Made by a program: the position numbers and the translations under genes | Shown: positions 1-9,048 of the stretch, in pieces | Position numbering within the stretch: the stretch's first letter is position 1 | Layout: every line of letters starts with the position of its first letter | Source: Clostridium fungisolvens | GTDB taxonomy: Bacteria > Bacillota > Clostridia > Clostridiales > Clostridiaceae | NCBI RefSeq assembly: GCF_014193895.1 | Contig: NZ_BLZR01000001.1 | Coordinates: 4,650,001 to 4,714,000, forward strand | DNA: 64,000 nucleotides | Reading direction: 5' to 3' | The notes under the pieces: model-generated | What the model was told of the DNA's origin: nothing | What the model saw: the letters and a program-made list of their open reading frames with translations, nothing else | Databases searched by the model: none

Positions 1-916
1 TTGTATCTGCTATCAAATTCTGCATATCATAGTAATCCATTATACCTAGCTTACCTTCTCTAAGTGCTTGTGCCATTGCTCTTGGAACTTCTGATTCAGC
101 TTCAACTACTGTAGCTCTCATTTCTTGTTCCTTTGCTACAGCCATAGCTCTTCTTTCTTCTGCTTTAGCTTGTGCTATATTCTTATCAGCTTCTGCTTGA
201 AGAGTTTGAAGATGTGCGCCTATATTTCTTCCTACATCTACATCCGCAATATCTATTGAAAGTATTTCAAACGCAGTACCTGCATCTAGTCCTTTATTTA
301 GAACAGTTTGAGAAATAGCATCTGGATTTTCAAGAACTAGCTTATGACTTTCTGAAGAACCTACATTAGTTACTATACCTTCACCTACTCTGGCAAGAAT
401 TGTAGCTTCACCAGCTCCACCAACAAGTCTTTCCAAATTAGTTCTAACAGTAACTCTAGCCTTAACTAATAATTCAATACCATCCTTAGCAACAGCAGAA
501 ACATTTGGTGTTTCTATTACTTTAGGGTTAACACTCATCTTAACAGCCTCTAATACATCTCTACCCGCAAGGTCTATTGCAGCAGCCTTCTCAAAGTGAA
601 GATCAATATCAGCTCTGTGTGCAGCTATAAGTGCATCAACAACCTTATCTACATTTCCTCCAGCAAGATAGTGTGCCTCTAATTGATTTACGTTTATAGT
701 AAGTCCTGCCTTAGTGGCCTTAATAAGAGGTAAAACTATTCTACTTGGTACAACTCTTCTAAGTCTCATACCTACTAAATTAAATACACTAACTCTTACA
801 TTTGCAGCTAGTGATGACACCCATAATCCTAGCGGAACGAAAGTAAAAAATGTTCCAACCACAAAAACAATAATTACAATACTAATAATCATTCTAATCG
901 CAAAAACGTCTCCCAT
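1..916 (-). CDS. floA: Flotillin-like protein FloA (3' end outside window)
   Basis: Read from the complementary strand, an ATG at 916 follows an AGGGAGGA ribosome site and opens 305 codons that run off the left edge; the usual length is about 330, so only a short tail is missing. Residues about 8-30 are a hydrophobic membrane-anchoring stretch. The rest is an SPFH/band 7 domain followed by an Ala/Glu-rich coiled coil with repeated KAEERRAMAVAKEQE-like sequence. FloA scaffolds functional membrane microdomains in Firmicutes. nfeD lies directly upstream, 21 bases away, the standard partner, so both are probably co-transcribed. The identification rests on my reading of the translated sequence. 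Confidence 0.93.
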   Translation of the reverse strand, partial: MGDVFAIRMIISIVIIVFVVGTFFTFVPLGLWVSSLAANVRVSVFNLVGMRLRRVVPSRIVLPLIKATKAGLTINVNQLEAHYLAGGNVDKVVDALIAAHRADIDLHFEKAAAIDLAGRDVLEAVKMSVNPKVIETPNVSAVAKDGIELLVKARVTVRTNLERLVGGAGEATILARVGEGIVTNVGSSESHKLVLENPDAISQTVLNKGLDAGTAFEILSIDIADVDVGRNIGAHLQTLQAEADKNIAQAKAEERRAMAVAKEQEMRATVVEAESEVPRAMAQALREGKLGIMDYYDMQNLIADT

Positions 917-937
917 GATAATCCTCCCTAATATAAA

Positions 938-1429
938 TTATTTTATTTTTCTAACAACAAGTCTTGAACCTTGAACTTTAAATATTTCAACCTTAGTATC
1001 TTTTGATATATATTCTCCATCTGCAACTACATCAAATTTAACTCCATCAAAATCAGCTGCGCCTGCAGGCCTTAAGTCTGTTATGGTCAACCCGGTTTTG
1101 TAAAGCAAATAATCTAAATCGTTAGAGCTTATATATCCCTTATTTTTATGTTGCTCTTCAGTCAATATCAGTGGCTTGAACAACTTTCCTTTTGTAAATG
1201 AGTTTAATACCACAGCTAATAGTATTCCTAGTATCGCCACTATTCCAACAATCATTATAAGTGCTTCGACAAAGGATCTAACTGTAATAAAAACTGCTAT
1301 TATAAGACATATAGAACCTGCTATACCGGGAAGTCCAAATCCCGGAACAACCATTTCAATTCCTACAAGTATAAAACCTATGATTAAAAGAATAATAGTT
1401 AATGCTGAAAATGCTGAAAATAAATCCAT
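938..1429 (-). CDS. NfeD family membrane protein
   Basis: This 163-residue protein has two to three transmembrane segments between about residues 8 and 80, including a Gly-rich VPGFGLPGIAG turn. The C-terminal part (about 105-163) ends in VEIFKVQGSRLVVRK, typical of the NfeD OB-fold domain. It is the short, protease-less NfeD form that accompanies flotillins. The ATG at 1429 has a GGAGG site. It lies 21 bases upstream of floA on the same strand and probably forms an operon with it, helping assemble or stabilise flotillin membrane domains. That role is inferred from family and context. Confidence 0.9.
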   Translation of the reverse strand: MDLFSAFSALTIILLIIGFILVGIEMVVPGFGLPGIAGSICLIIAVFITVRSFVEALIMIVGIVAILGILLAVVLNSFTKGKLFKPLILTEEQHKNKGYISSNDLDYLLYKTGLTITDLRPAGAADFDGVKFDVVADGEYISKDTKVEIFKVQGSRLVVRKIK

Positions 1430-1551
1430 TTACTTTCCTCCCTTCATCATCCTTTAATCATATTATACAAACTTTATCTAAGCCCTATAATAGAAAGTCT
1501 ATGTAATATACATTTTTACTCCTAAAATGTCTTTTTATATTGTTCTTTTAT

Positions 1552-2487
1552 CTAAGTACTTTTCTCTTCTACCTTAGGAATAGTAAAATAAAATACTGTT
1601 CTATCATTATTTGATTCTACCTTTATCTCTCCCTTGCAGCTATCTAATATCTCTTTTACTATAAACAGCCCCATCCCATTACCTTCACTGCCTTTGGTAG
1701 TAAATCCTTCACTAAATATAGAAGATAGCGCATCTTCTGATATCTTAGGTCCGTTGTTCATTACTGTAAATTTATAATTATTAACCGTCTCAGTAAGCTC
1801 TATAAACAGAAACCTACTACTATCCTTTAGTTGAAGGGCATATATGGAATTATCAACTAGGTTTCCTAACACCCTACATATCTCCCACGCCTTTATAGGA
1901 AGCCTCTTAAGCTCAGTCTTGACTTCTATCTCCACCACTATATCTTTTTGTTCGGCCATCTGAAGTTTCGCTTGAAGCAAGGCATTTATAGCTGGTTCTG
2001 AAGTCTTAAGTGCCTTACTGAGCTTTATTATATCTTTATATACCGGTTCCATATAGTTTTTAGCTTCTTCAAACTCTCCTAATTCCATGAGCCCGTATAT
2101 TATTTGTATATGGTTTAAATAATCATGCCTTTGTTCTCTAAGAGTCCTGTTCAACTGTTCCAAGTTTCTCATAGACTCAACCAGTCCTCGTTCTCCTCTT
2201 CTGAACAGTATTGAATAAAAACTAAATACTGATACTAAACTGTTCATAGCTATTATGAGAGCTATTATGTAGATCTTAGTAGTACTATTTTCTATTATGT
2301 CACTCCTTTTATTAAATATGAGGAGAAAAATCATAAGCATAACTTGTATAACATTCATTAAAGCTGAAATTAGTAATGTTTTTCCTAAGCTAAATCTAAA
2401 CTTATTTAACTTCATTATAGATATACTCAACCCTTCTACACAGAATCTTCCTAATGATATCATACCATATTTTTCATTATAATCCAA
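1552..2487 (-). CDS. Sensor histidine kinase, Spo0B/GHKL type, orphan
   Basis: The N-terminal part has two membrane segments (about 38-58 and 71-93). A short coiled coil leads to EQRHDYLNHIQIIYGL, a Spo0B-type dimerisation and phosphoacceptor helix with predicted phosphorylated His121. The C-terminal HATPase domain has an N box (NLVDNSIYAL, about 211-220) and a G box (GNGMGLFIV). No sensor domain outside the membrane is visible and no response regulator gene is adjacent, so it is an orphan; partner and signal are unknown. The start is uncertain: ATG 2487 has an AAGGA sequence rather far upstream, and a methionine 24 residues on (MKLNKF) is an alternative. Confidence 0.82.
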   Translation of the reverse strand: MDYNEKYGMISLGRFCVEGLSISIMKLNKFRFSLGKTLLISALMNVIQVMLMIFLLIFNKRSDIIENSTTKIYIIALIIAMNSLVSVFSFYSILFRRGERGLVESMRNLEQLNRTLREQRHDYLNHIQIIYGLMELGEFEEAKNYMEPVYKDIIKLSKALKTSEPAINALLQAKLQMAEQKDIVVEIEVKTELKRLPIKAWEICRVLGNLVDNSIYALQLKDSSRFLFIELTETVNNYKFTVMNNGPKISEDALSSIFSEGFTTKGSEGNGMGLFIVKEILDSCKGEIKVESNNDRTVFYFTIPKVEEKST

Positions 2488-2785
2488 TTTATAGTTTAAA
2501 GCTAAGATTATCCTTCTTTTAATAGCCTGTATTTAACCTGCAAAATATTATCTTCTAACAAACCTTAAGCTTCAAAACCTTTCTATCAATTCCAAGAAAT
2601 GATTTAGGAATGTTAATTAGAATAATTATTATATATTTATATAAATTATGTAAAATAAAATATGAATAAAATATATTGTATGTGTTATAATCTTAGAGGA
2701 TTATATGAAATAATATAACTATATTTCATTATATCAGTAGATTAATAATTAATTGTGACTTCGCGGTTACATAAGGAGTGGAAAT

Positions 2786-3961
2786 ATGAGTAGTAAGTTT
2801 TATTTACATAAAATAGCAAACAAGAAGCTATCAGCTGGACGCCCTTGGATATACATAGATGAGATAAATGAATACGATGGTGATTATGAAAACGGTGATA
2901 TCGTTGAAGTTTACAATGATAGAAGTGAGTTTATAGGAAAAGGTTACATAAATGATAGAAGCAAAATAACTATAAGATTGATGACTAAAGATATCAATGA
3001 AGAAATAGATATTAACTTCTTCAGAAAAAGATTAAAGAATGCATGGAGTTATAGAGAAAAGGTAATAGATACTTCTAGCTGCAGATTTGTATTTGGAGAA
3101 GCGGATTTTCTTCCTGGTCTTACTATAGACAAGTTTGAAGATTATTATGTAATTCAAATATCTACTTTAGGTATGGATAAATATAGAGACATAATAGTTA
3201 AAGTTCTTACTGAGGATTTTGGCGCTAAAGGAATATTTGAAAGAAGCGATATCGGAACAAGAGAGATTGAAGGCTTAGAACAAAAGAAAGGCTTCTTGAC
3301 TGAGCAATTTGATACAATGGTTGAAATTACAGAAAACGGAGTAAAATATCTTGTTGATTTAGAAAATGGCCAAAAAACAGGCTTTTTCTTAGATCAAAAA
3401 GAAAACAGAAAAGCAATTCATAGAATATGCAAAGATGCTGAAGTTCTAGATTGCTTTACTCATACTGGCTCCTTTGCGCTAAACGCGGGAGTAGCAGGTG
3501 CTAAGTCAGTTCTTGGAATAGATGTATCTCAGCATGCAGTTGATTTTGCAACAAAGAATTCTGAGCTTAATGGTCTTTCAGACACAGTTAAGTTCGAATG
3601 TCATAATGCCTTCGATATACTTCCAAAATGGGCTAAAGAAGACAGAAAGTTTGATGTTGTTATCCTTGATCCACCTGCATTTACTAAGTCAAAGAATACA
3701 GTTACAGGTGCAAAAAGAGGTTATAAAGAAATCAATCTTAGAGGTTTAAAGATGGTTAGAGAAGGCGGCTTCCTAGTTACTTGTTCATGCTCACATTATA
3801 TGAGCGAAGAACTTTTAAAGAAAACCATTGAAGAAGCTGCTAGAGATGCAAAAAGACAACTAAGACAAGTGGAATTTAGAACGCAGTCTGCAGATCATCC
3901 TATATTATGGAGTTCAGATGAAAGTTACTACTTAAAGTTCTTTATATTCCAAGTAATTTAA
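2786..3961 (+). CDS. Class I SAM-dependent rRNA methyltransferase, RlmI/YwbD family
   Basis: The 391-residue protein starts at an ATG after ATAAGGAGTGG. It has an N-terminal PUA-like domain (about 1-75, with AGRPWIYIDEI), a central RlmI-type domain, and a C-terminal Rossmann methyltransferase domain. SAM-binding motif I is VLDCFTHTGSFALNAG (near 220) and the catalytic-loop motif is DPPAF (about 293-297). Members methylate C5 of a cytosine in 23S rRNA in E. coli (RlmI); the exact target here is inferred. The gene is monocistronic, with its own terminator at 3980-4022. Confidence 0.9.
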   Translation: MSSKFYLHKIANKKLSAGRPWIYIDEINEYDGDYENGDIVEVYNDRSEFIGKGYINDRSKITIRLMTKDINEEIDINFFRKRLKNAWSYREKVIDTSSCRFVFGEADFLPGLTIDKFEDYYVIQISTLGMDKYRDIIVKVLTEDFGAKGIFERSDIGTREIEGLEQKKGFLTEQFDTMVEITENGVKYLVDLENGQKTGFFLDQKENRKAIHRICKDAEVLDCFTHTGSFALNAGVAGAKSVLGIDVSQHAVDFATKNSELNGLSDTVKFECHNAFDILPKWAKEDRKFDVVILDPPAFTKSKNTVTGAKRGYKEINLRGLKMVREGGFLVTCSCSHYMSEELLKKTIEEAARDAKRQLRQVEFRTQSADHPILWSSDESYYLKFFIFQVI

Positions 3962-3979
3962 GTATTAATGTAAAAATAT

Positions 3980-4029
3980 AGCTTTCAGGGCTTCTCATTA
4001 GTTAAAGAGAGTCTTGAAAGCTTATTTTG
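3980..4029 (+). terminator. Intrinsic terminator after the rRNA methyltransferase
   Basis: Arms AGCTTTCA (3980-3987) and TGAAAGCT (4015-4022) enclose a further paired GGGCTTCTC/GAGAGTCTT segment and are followed by TATTTTGT. The hairpin begins 19 bases after the stop codon. Confidence 0.75.
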
Positions 4030-4204
4030 TAATTTGCAAAATTTCTAAAACCATTGAAATACCTAGGTTTAACTTTCTTGAAATTTTTGTATTTTCGTAT
4101 ACAGTAAAAAAGAGCCTCACTAATCAATGAAAGCTCCATGATTCTCAACTTATTATATTGTAATTTCACCATTCTTATATTATGGCACTATAGAAAACAA
4201 ATGC

Positions 4205-5152
4205 TTAAGCTCTTCTTTCCTTCCAGATAAAGAAGGCTATTATAAATATTGAGGCTTCTTTAAAGTTTCTTATATCATATCCAGTATCTTTATATATTTT
4301 ATCTAATCTATATATAAGAGTATTTCTATGTATATATAACTTTTTAGCTGCTTCACTGATATTAAGTCCACAATTAGCAAATTCCTCTATAGTACTTATA
4401 ATTTCAGAATCAAATTTAGAGAACTTATCTTTAAACTTTATAAAGAGTTCTTCCTTCATGTTGTCATTTATATTATAGATTACCTTCTCTAAAATGAGTT
4501 TGTCTGAATCATATACTGTTTCTTTCAAATCATATTTCTTACTAAGAGTTATATACAATGCTGCATCATTGAACGCATTTTTTATATCATCAGCTCCACC
4601 ACTAAAAGAGCTGTAACTTATATAGCATTTTGTATATATGTCTGAAAGAATAGAGTCCTTCATACTATTTGCATGATCTAATTCATCTTCAAAATTTCCT
4701 AAAATAACTATATAATCTTTATAAATCATACTTATTATGTTTTCATCATCATAGGATTCTTTTATTACATTAAGAGCATCATATCTATTTTTACTTAAAG
4801 ATATAAGGAACAATGTACATCTATTGGATAGAAAGGGCAATGCATTATATAAAGCTTCTGAAGAAACACCCTTTCCTTCCAACATATTAATAACAAGTTG
4901 TTCTCTCATAGAGAATATTTCTCTATATTTAGTTTCAATTGAATATTTTAGTAGGGGAATGCACATTTCAAAGCTTTTGCTGATTGCAAGCTTAGCTTTT
5001 TGTGCTCCAAGCCAAAGCTCTTTTTCTAATAGCAGCGCTCCATCAATTGATATTATTGAATTAAATAATATCGTATTATCATCTAATGAAAGTTTAAACT
5101 CCACACCACTATTTTCACTCAATCTAGCAAGATAGTCTTTGAAATTGTACAT
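4205..5152 (-). CDS. CdaR/PucR-family transcriptional regulator
   Basis: This 315-residue protein ends in a PucR-type helix-turn-helix (about 258-305): NISEAAKKLYIHRNTLIYRLDKI, with the signature HRNTLIYRL. The preceding GGDEF-like CdaR central region (about 100-240) has no recognisable enzymatic motif. The start ATG follows AGGAGGACTAAAAT. It is 12 bases downstream of the MsmK/UgpC-type ATPase gene on the same strand and so is probably in the same transcript. Family members sense sugar acids, purines or related small molecules; the effector here is unknown, but pairing with a shared sugar-importer ATPase suggests carbohydrate control. Confidence 0.85.
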   Translation of the reverse strand: MYNFKDYLARLSENSGVEFKLSLDDNTILFNSIISIDGALLLEKELWLGAQKAKLAISKSFEMCIPLLKYSIETKYREIFSMREQLVINMLEGKGVSSEALYNALPFLSNRCTLFLISLSKNRYDALNVIKESYDDENIISMIYKDYIVILGNFEDELDHANSMKDSILSDIYTKCYISYSSFSGGADDIKNAFNDAALYITLSKKYDLKETVYDSDKLILEKVIYNINDNMKEELFIKFKDKFSKFDSEIISTIEEFANCGLNISEAAKKLYIHRNTLIYRLDKIYKDTGYDIRNFKEASIFIIAFFIWKERRA

Positions 5153-5164
5153 ATTTTAGTCCTC

Positions 5165-6274
5165 CTATAAAATTGTTAATTCTGTTTCCTTATCAAATAC
5201 GTGTATCTTATCAACTTCTATTGCAAATTTACCTTTATCTCCAGATTCAAGTTTAGTGCTGCCATTTACTCTTATTGTCATGTTGTTTCCGTCCTTTGAT
5301 ACGTAAATGTAACTTTCAGCACCCATTAATTCTGTAACTTCTACTTTAGCTTCGATAATTGAATTTTGATTTCTAGCTATAAAATCTGGATCATCATCAA
5401 TATGTTCTGGTCTTATACCCATTATAACATCTTTTCCCACATAATTGTTCTTTTTTAACACTGATGATTGTTGGTCATTAAGAACTATTCTCTCTGTTCC
5501 TACAGTAAGAGCTACTTTTCCTTGCTCTTCTGAAACTTTAGCATCTAAAAAGTTCATTTGTGGAGATCCAATGAATCCTGCAACAAATATGTTTGCTGGG
5601 TGATCATAAACTTCTTGTGGGCTTGCAACTTGTTGAACTAGTCCATCTCTCATAACAACTATTCTAGTACCCATAGTCATAGCTTCTGTTTGATCATGAG
5701 TAACATATATAAATGTAGTTTGAAGTCTCTTGTGTAATTTAGATATTTCAGTTCTCATCTGAACTCTTAACTTAGCATCCAAGTTTGAAAGAGGTTCATC
5801 CATTAAGAATACCTTAGGTTCTCTAACTATAGCTCTACCTAATGCAACTCTTTGTCTTTGTCCACCTGAAAGTGCTTTTGGTTTTCTATCTAATAAGTGC
5901 TCTATGTCAAGGCTCTTAGCAGCTTCTCTTACTTTCTTATCTATTTCAGCTTTGTCTACTTTTCTTAATTTTAGTCCGAAGGCCATATTATCATAAACAG
6001 TCATATGTGGATATAATGCATAGCTTTGGAAAACCATTGCTATATCTCTGTCTTTTGGTGCAACATCATTAACGATTTTATCTCCGATCCAAAGTTCTCC
6101 GTCTGATATTTCCTCAAGACCTGCTATCATTCTTAAAGTGGTTGATTTACCGCAACCTGATGGTCCTACAAATACTATAAATTCCTTATCTTCAATCTCA
6201 AGATTAAAATCCTTTACTGCAGTAACATCCCCTTGATATACTTTGTATATATGTTTCAATGATAAATTTGCCAT
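5165..6274 (-). CDS. Sugar ABC transporter ATP-binding protein, UgpC/MsmK/MalK family
   Basis: I place the start at ATG 6274, preceded by AAGGAGGAGTACAA; the frame stays open 16 codons further up without a better site. The 369-residue protein has Walker A GPSGCGKST (37-45), signature LSGGQRQR, Walker B VFLMDEPLSNLDA, H-loop VTHDQTEA, and a C-terminal TOBE/OB regulatory domain (about 240-369). Such ATPases energise CUT1 sugar importers and often serve several of them. No permease or binding-protein gene is adjacent, fitting a shared MsmK-like ATPase. A CdaR-like regulator gene follows 12 bases later. Confidence 0.93.
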   Translation of the reverse strand: MANLSLKHIYKVYQGDVTAVKDFNLEIEDKEFIVFVGPSGCGKSTTLRMIAGLEEISDGELWIGDKIVNDVAPKDRDIAMVFQSYALYPHMTVYDNMAFGLKLRKVDKAEIDKKVREAAKSLDIEHLLDRKPKALSGGQRQRVALGRAIVREPKVFLMDEPLSNLDAKLRVQMRTEISKLHKRLQTTFIYVTHDQTEAMTMGTRIVVMRDGLVQQVASPQEVYDHPANIFVAGFIGSPQMNFLDAKVSEEQGKVALTVGTERIVLNDQQSSVLKKNNYVGKDVIMGIRPEHIDDDPDFIARNQNSIIEAKVEVTELMGAESYIYVSKDGNNMTIRVNGSTKLESGDKGKFAIEVDKIHVFDKETELTIL

Positions 6275-6356
6275 TTGTACTCCTCCTTGTATTTTATACT
6301 CTAATTGTAAGCGTTTAATCACACTTATTCCATACGAGGAAATTACAAAATTAATT

Positions 6357-7298
6357 TTAGCTATTTGTAGTAAAGTACAAACCCTGGTAATAATGATTTC
6401 GATTCATAGTATTATCTATTTCATTCAATATTTCCCATTTCTTCAAACTCCACATTGGTCCAATTAATGAATCTCTTGGTGCATCCCCTGTTAATCTATG
6501 AATAACCATATCATCAGGAAGCATAGTAATTGATTTGCATATGATATCAATATATTGTTCTTGAGAAAGAAATTTAAGCTTACCTTGATCATATAATCTT
6601 ACCATCGGGGTTTCTTTAAGCAAGTGTAGCAAATGAAACTTCACACCATTTACTCCACTATGCGCAATATAATCAACAGTTTTATACATATCTTGTTCCG
6701 TTTCACCTGGAAGTCCAAATATACAATGTACAACTATATCAATAGATCTTCGTTTCAATCTCTCAACAGCTTGTTCAAACATCTCGAGCTTGTAGCCCCT
6801 ATTTATCAACTTTGCTGTATCATCACTAACAGTTTGAAGTCCAAGTTCCACCCAGAGATATACCTTTTTGCTTATTTCCTCTAATAAATCTAGCACTTGC
6901 TCATCTAAACAATCCGGTCTAGTGGCAATAGCTATACCAATAACATCTTCTTGCTTTAAAGCTTCTTCATACTTTTCTCTAAGAACCTCAACTGGTGCAT
7001 AGGTATTTGTGTATGCTTGAAAATAAGCTATATACTTCCCATTCTTCCACTTTTTTTGCATCATATTCTTTATATCATTAAATTGAGATGTTATAGAGAA
7101 ACATCTGTCTCCAGCAAAATCTCCCGATCCTCTTTCACTACAAAACAGGCAACCGCCCTTACTTATAGTTCCATCCCTATTAGGGCATGTGAATCCCCCA
7201 TCTAAAGATATTTTAAATATCTTTTCTCCAAACTTTTCTCTTAGAAAATAATTCAAACTATGGTAAGGCTTATTTCCCCACATTTTCATTTGTTCCAT
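6357..7298 (-). CDS. TIGR01212-family radical SAM protein (YtqA-like)
   Basis: The N-terminal part contains FTCPNRDGTISKGGCLFC, an elongated radical-SAM cysteine motif (C-x12-C-x2-C, about residues 38-53) characteristic of the YtqA/YhcC group rather than the standard C-x3-C-x2-C. A TIM-barrel core follows (for example ELGLQTVSDDTAKLINRGY). The 313-residue length is normal. AAAGG lies nine bases before ATG 7298. B. subtilis YtqA/E. coli YhcC are incompletely characterised. The gene stands alone between family C/D repeats and the ABC ATPase gene. Confidence 0.9.
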   Translation of the reverse strand: MEQMKMWGNKPYHSLNYFLREKFGEKIFKISLDGGFTCPNRDGTISKGGCLFCSERGSGDFAGDRCFSITSQFNDIKNMMQKKWKNGKYIAYFQAYTNTYAPVEVLREKYEEALKQEDVIGIAIATRPDCLDEQVLDLLEEISKKVYLWVELGLQTVSDDTAKLINRGYKLEMFEQAVERLKRRSIDIVVHCIFGLPGETEQDMYKTVDYIAHSGVNGVKFHLLHLLKETPMVRLYDQGKLKFLSQEQYIDIICKSITMLPDDMVIHRLTGDAPRDSLIGPMWSLKKWEILNEIDNTMNRNHYYQGLYFTTNS

Positions 7299-7450
7299 AT
7301 AATCAACCTTTCATAAAAACATAAATAATTTATATCTTCTTATATTCTAACCCTTATTAGTCTTAAACTTCAATTGTTTATTTATGCCTACAAAAAGCCG
7401 TTAGTTCTAACTTTCAATACTAGGTAGATTTTATTTGGAACTGGTCTATC

Positions 7451-7552
7451 TAGAGAATTCCTGTATCGAAACTTAATTTATACTTATTCGAAAATCTCGG
7501 ATTCTGGGGATTTTCTGTCATATATAAATTAATAGTTGAGTTTGGAACTCTA
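7451..7552. repeat. Dispersed palindromic repeat, family C copy 1
   Basis: The left arm includes CGAAACTTAATTTATACTTA and the right arm includes TATAAATTAATAGTTGAG; the inner arms, TCGAAAATCTC and GGGATTTTCTG, also pair. The same arms recur at 30287-30385 and 53619-53716. The outer ends resemble AGAGAATTCC/GGAACTCT. Confidence 0.75.
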
Positions 7553-7556
7553 TAAA

Positions 7557-7592
7557 GATAAACCACTTTGGATCAAAGTGGTTCATCTTTAT
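7557..7592 (-). terminator. Hairpin after the lipoprotein gene, related to repeat family D
   Basis: AAACCACTTT and AAAGTGGTTC pair around GGATC, and the outer flanks AGAT/ATCTTT extend the stem. It lies downstream of the lipoprotein gene on its strand, so it may terminate that transcript, although the T-tract is weak. The ends match the AGATGAACCACTT ends of repeat family D. Confidence 0.5.
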
Positions 7593-7685
7593 AACTTATT
7601 CATACTAAAAATAATATATAATCTTCAAACATACATAACTTAAGCACTCATAATTTTGCCTGTGTAAATGAACAAAAGTAATATT

Positions 7686-8786
7686 TTATACCTTATCTAT
7701 TTTTAATTCCTTAAAATCAAGCTTATACATACCTAATACGTCCTGCCTTACATCAGTTCTACCACTTACACCCTTTACTTCAAAGAACATTTCGGTTTTA
7801 GTAAATTTAGAAAATACAAGCTCATATTTGTCTGCAGGAAAAATTTTATCAAAATTAGCTTCAAGCATACTTCCGCTAGCTACACTATAAGCCTTCAATC
7901 TATTAGCCACATTATTTTCTAAATACTGAACTGCCATATAATTCTCATCTTGAGAAAACATAATTTTTTGCACTATTCCATTATCATATATATCAACAGC
8001 TTTGACCTTTTTAGCTAATGGCTTTTTATCAGGATCTTCCTGCTGTTTTTGATCCTGCCCATCACCACCGCCACTACTACCACTACCACTTTGTGATGAT
8101 GCTGTAGGCACTGCATCTTCTACTTCTAATATTCCAACAAAAGATCTACTTCCATCCTTTGTAGATATGCCCATACGTTGGCCTGATATAGTGAAATTAA
8201 TAGCAGTAAACTCTTTAGCTGGTATTTCCTTCTTTAATATATTGGCTTCGTTTGTTTTTGGGTACATATCCTTAGGTAAATCTTTCATAGCAATAACTAA
8301 TTTAGCTTTTGGCTCATCCTTAGATTTTAACTTAATACTTTCTCCTTCTACAAAGGCTTCCACAAGAGTTTCAGCTTTGACTTCATCTATTTCATATACA
8401 TCCCCTTGCTGCTTAGACACCTTAATTGAAAAAGTATCTATATCTGCTCTAGGAACTCCTTGCTTCAATCTATTTACTTTAGCTTTTATAATTGCACTTT
8501 TACCTGATTGATTTATCTCACTTACTGAAAAATCTACTATAGATAAATCAGTATCTTGAAGTTCCTGGGTTTTATTTGCAAGCTTTGAGCTACATAACTT
8601 TCTAGCATTTTCATAATCATTTCTAGAAAGATACTTCATATAATTTTCTGCAACTCTTATAGCTTGCTTTTCATTAACTAGACTATCTGAACTAGATCCA
8701 CTTGAAGAAGTATTACTTTTTTTGCATCCAACAAATATGGTTGCTATAACTAATATCCATACTACAAACAACCTTCTTTTCTTCAT
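7686..8786 (-). CDS. Putative lipoprotein of unknown function
   Basis: The 366-residue protein begins MKKRRLFVVWILVIATIFVGCKK, with a charged start, hydrophobic core and lipobox (FVGC), so it is predicted to be lipid-anchored at Cys21 on the outer membrane face. A Ser-rich linker follows. Residues about 40-105 resemble an NTF2-like/DUF4878-type cone fold (AIRVAENYMKYLSRNDYENARKL), but this is weak. A Ser/Gly/Gln-rich linker (SSQSGSGSSGGGDGQDQKQQ) separates a C-terminal domain of about 110 residues. ATG 8786 has AAGGAGTGGGAAGTT. I do not recognise a specific function. Confidence 0.75.
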   Translation of the reverse strand: MKKRRLFVVWILVIATIFVGCKKSNTSSSGSSSDSLVNEKQAIRVAENYMKYLSRNDYENARKLCSSKLANKTQELQDTDLSIVDFSVSEINQSGKSAIIKAKVNRLKQGVPRADIDTFSIKVSKQQGDVYEIDEVKAETLVEAFVEGESIKLKSKDEPKAKLVIAMKDLPKDMYPKTNEANILKKEIPAKEFTAINFTISGQRMGISTKDGSRSFVGILEVEDAVPTASSQSGSGSSGGGDGQDQKQQEDPDKKPLAKKVKAVDIYDNGIVQKIMFSQDENYMAVQYLENNVANRLKAYSVASGSMLEANFDKIFPADKYELVFSKFTKTEMFFEVKGVSGRTDVRQDVLGMYKLDFKELKIDKV

Positions 8787-9048
8787 AACTTCCCACTCCT
8801 TACTATTATAGATGTAACATATCTAACTAAAACCAATTTTTCCCAGCACCTGAAAATAAACCGCTGAATATTCTCAAGATCACCATAAATTCAATGTCTT
8901 TTGTTTCTTCATACATATATACGACTATATATAAAATAGCTTTTCCATTTAAGTAAAAACTATTATATAAATATTCTTCTACCTTTTATGAATAAATAGT
9001 GGACAATCTATATATATTTATTATGAATAATATACATGGAGGGATATC

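Larger units (their letters stand above)
7299..7685. other. Gene-free gap holding repeats C1 and D5
   Basis: No coding frame with a ribosome site was seen in these 387 bases. The gap contains an inverted repeat of family C (7451-7552) and a compact hairpin related to family D (7557-7592), described separately. The remainder, including 7593-7685, is AT-rich and shows nothing recognisable. Confidence 0.7.
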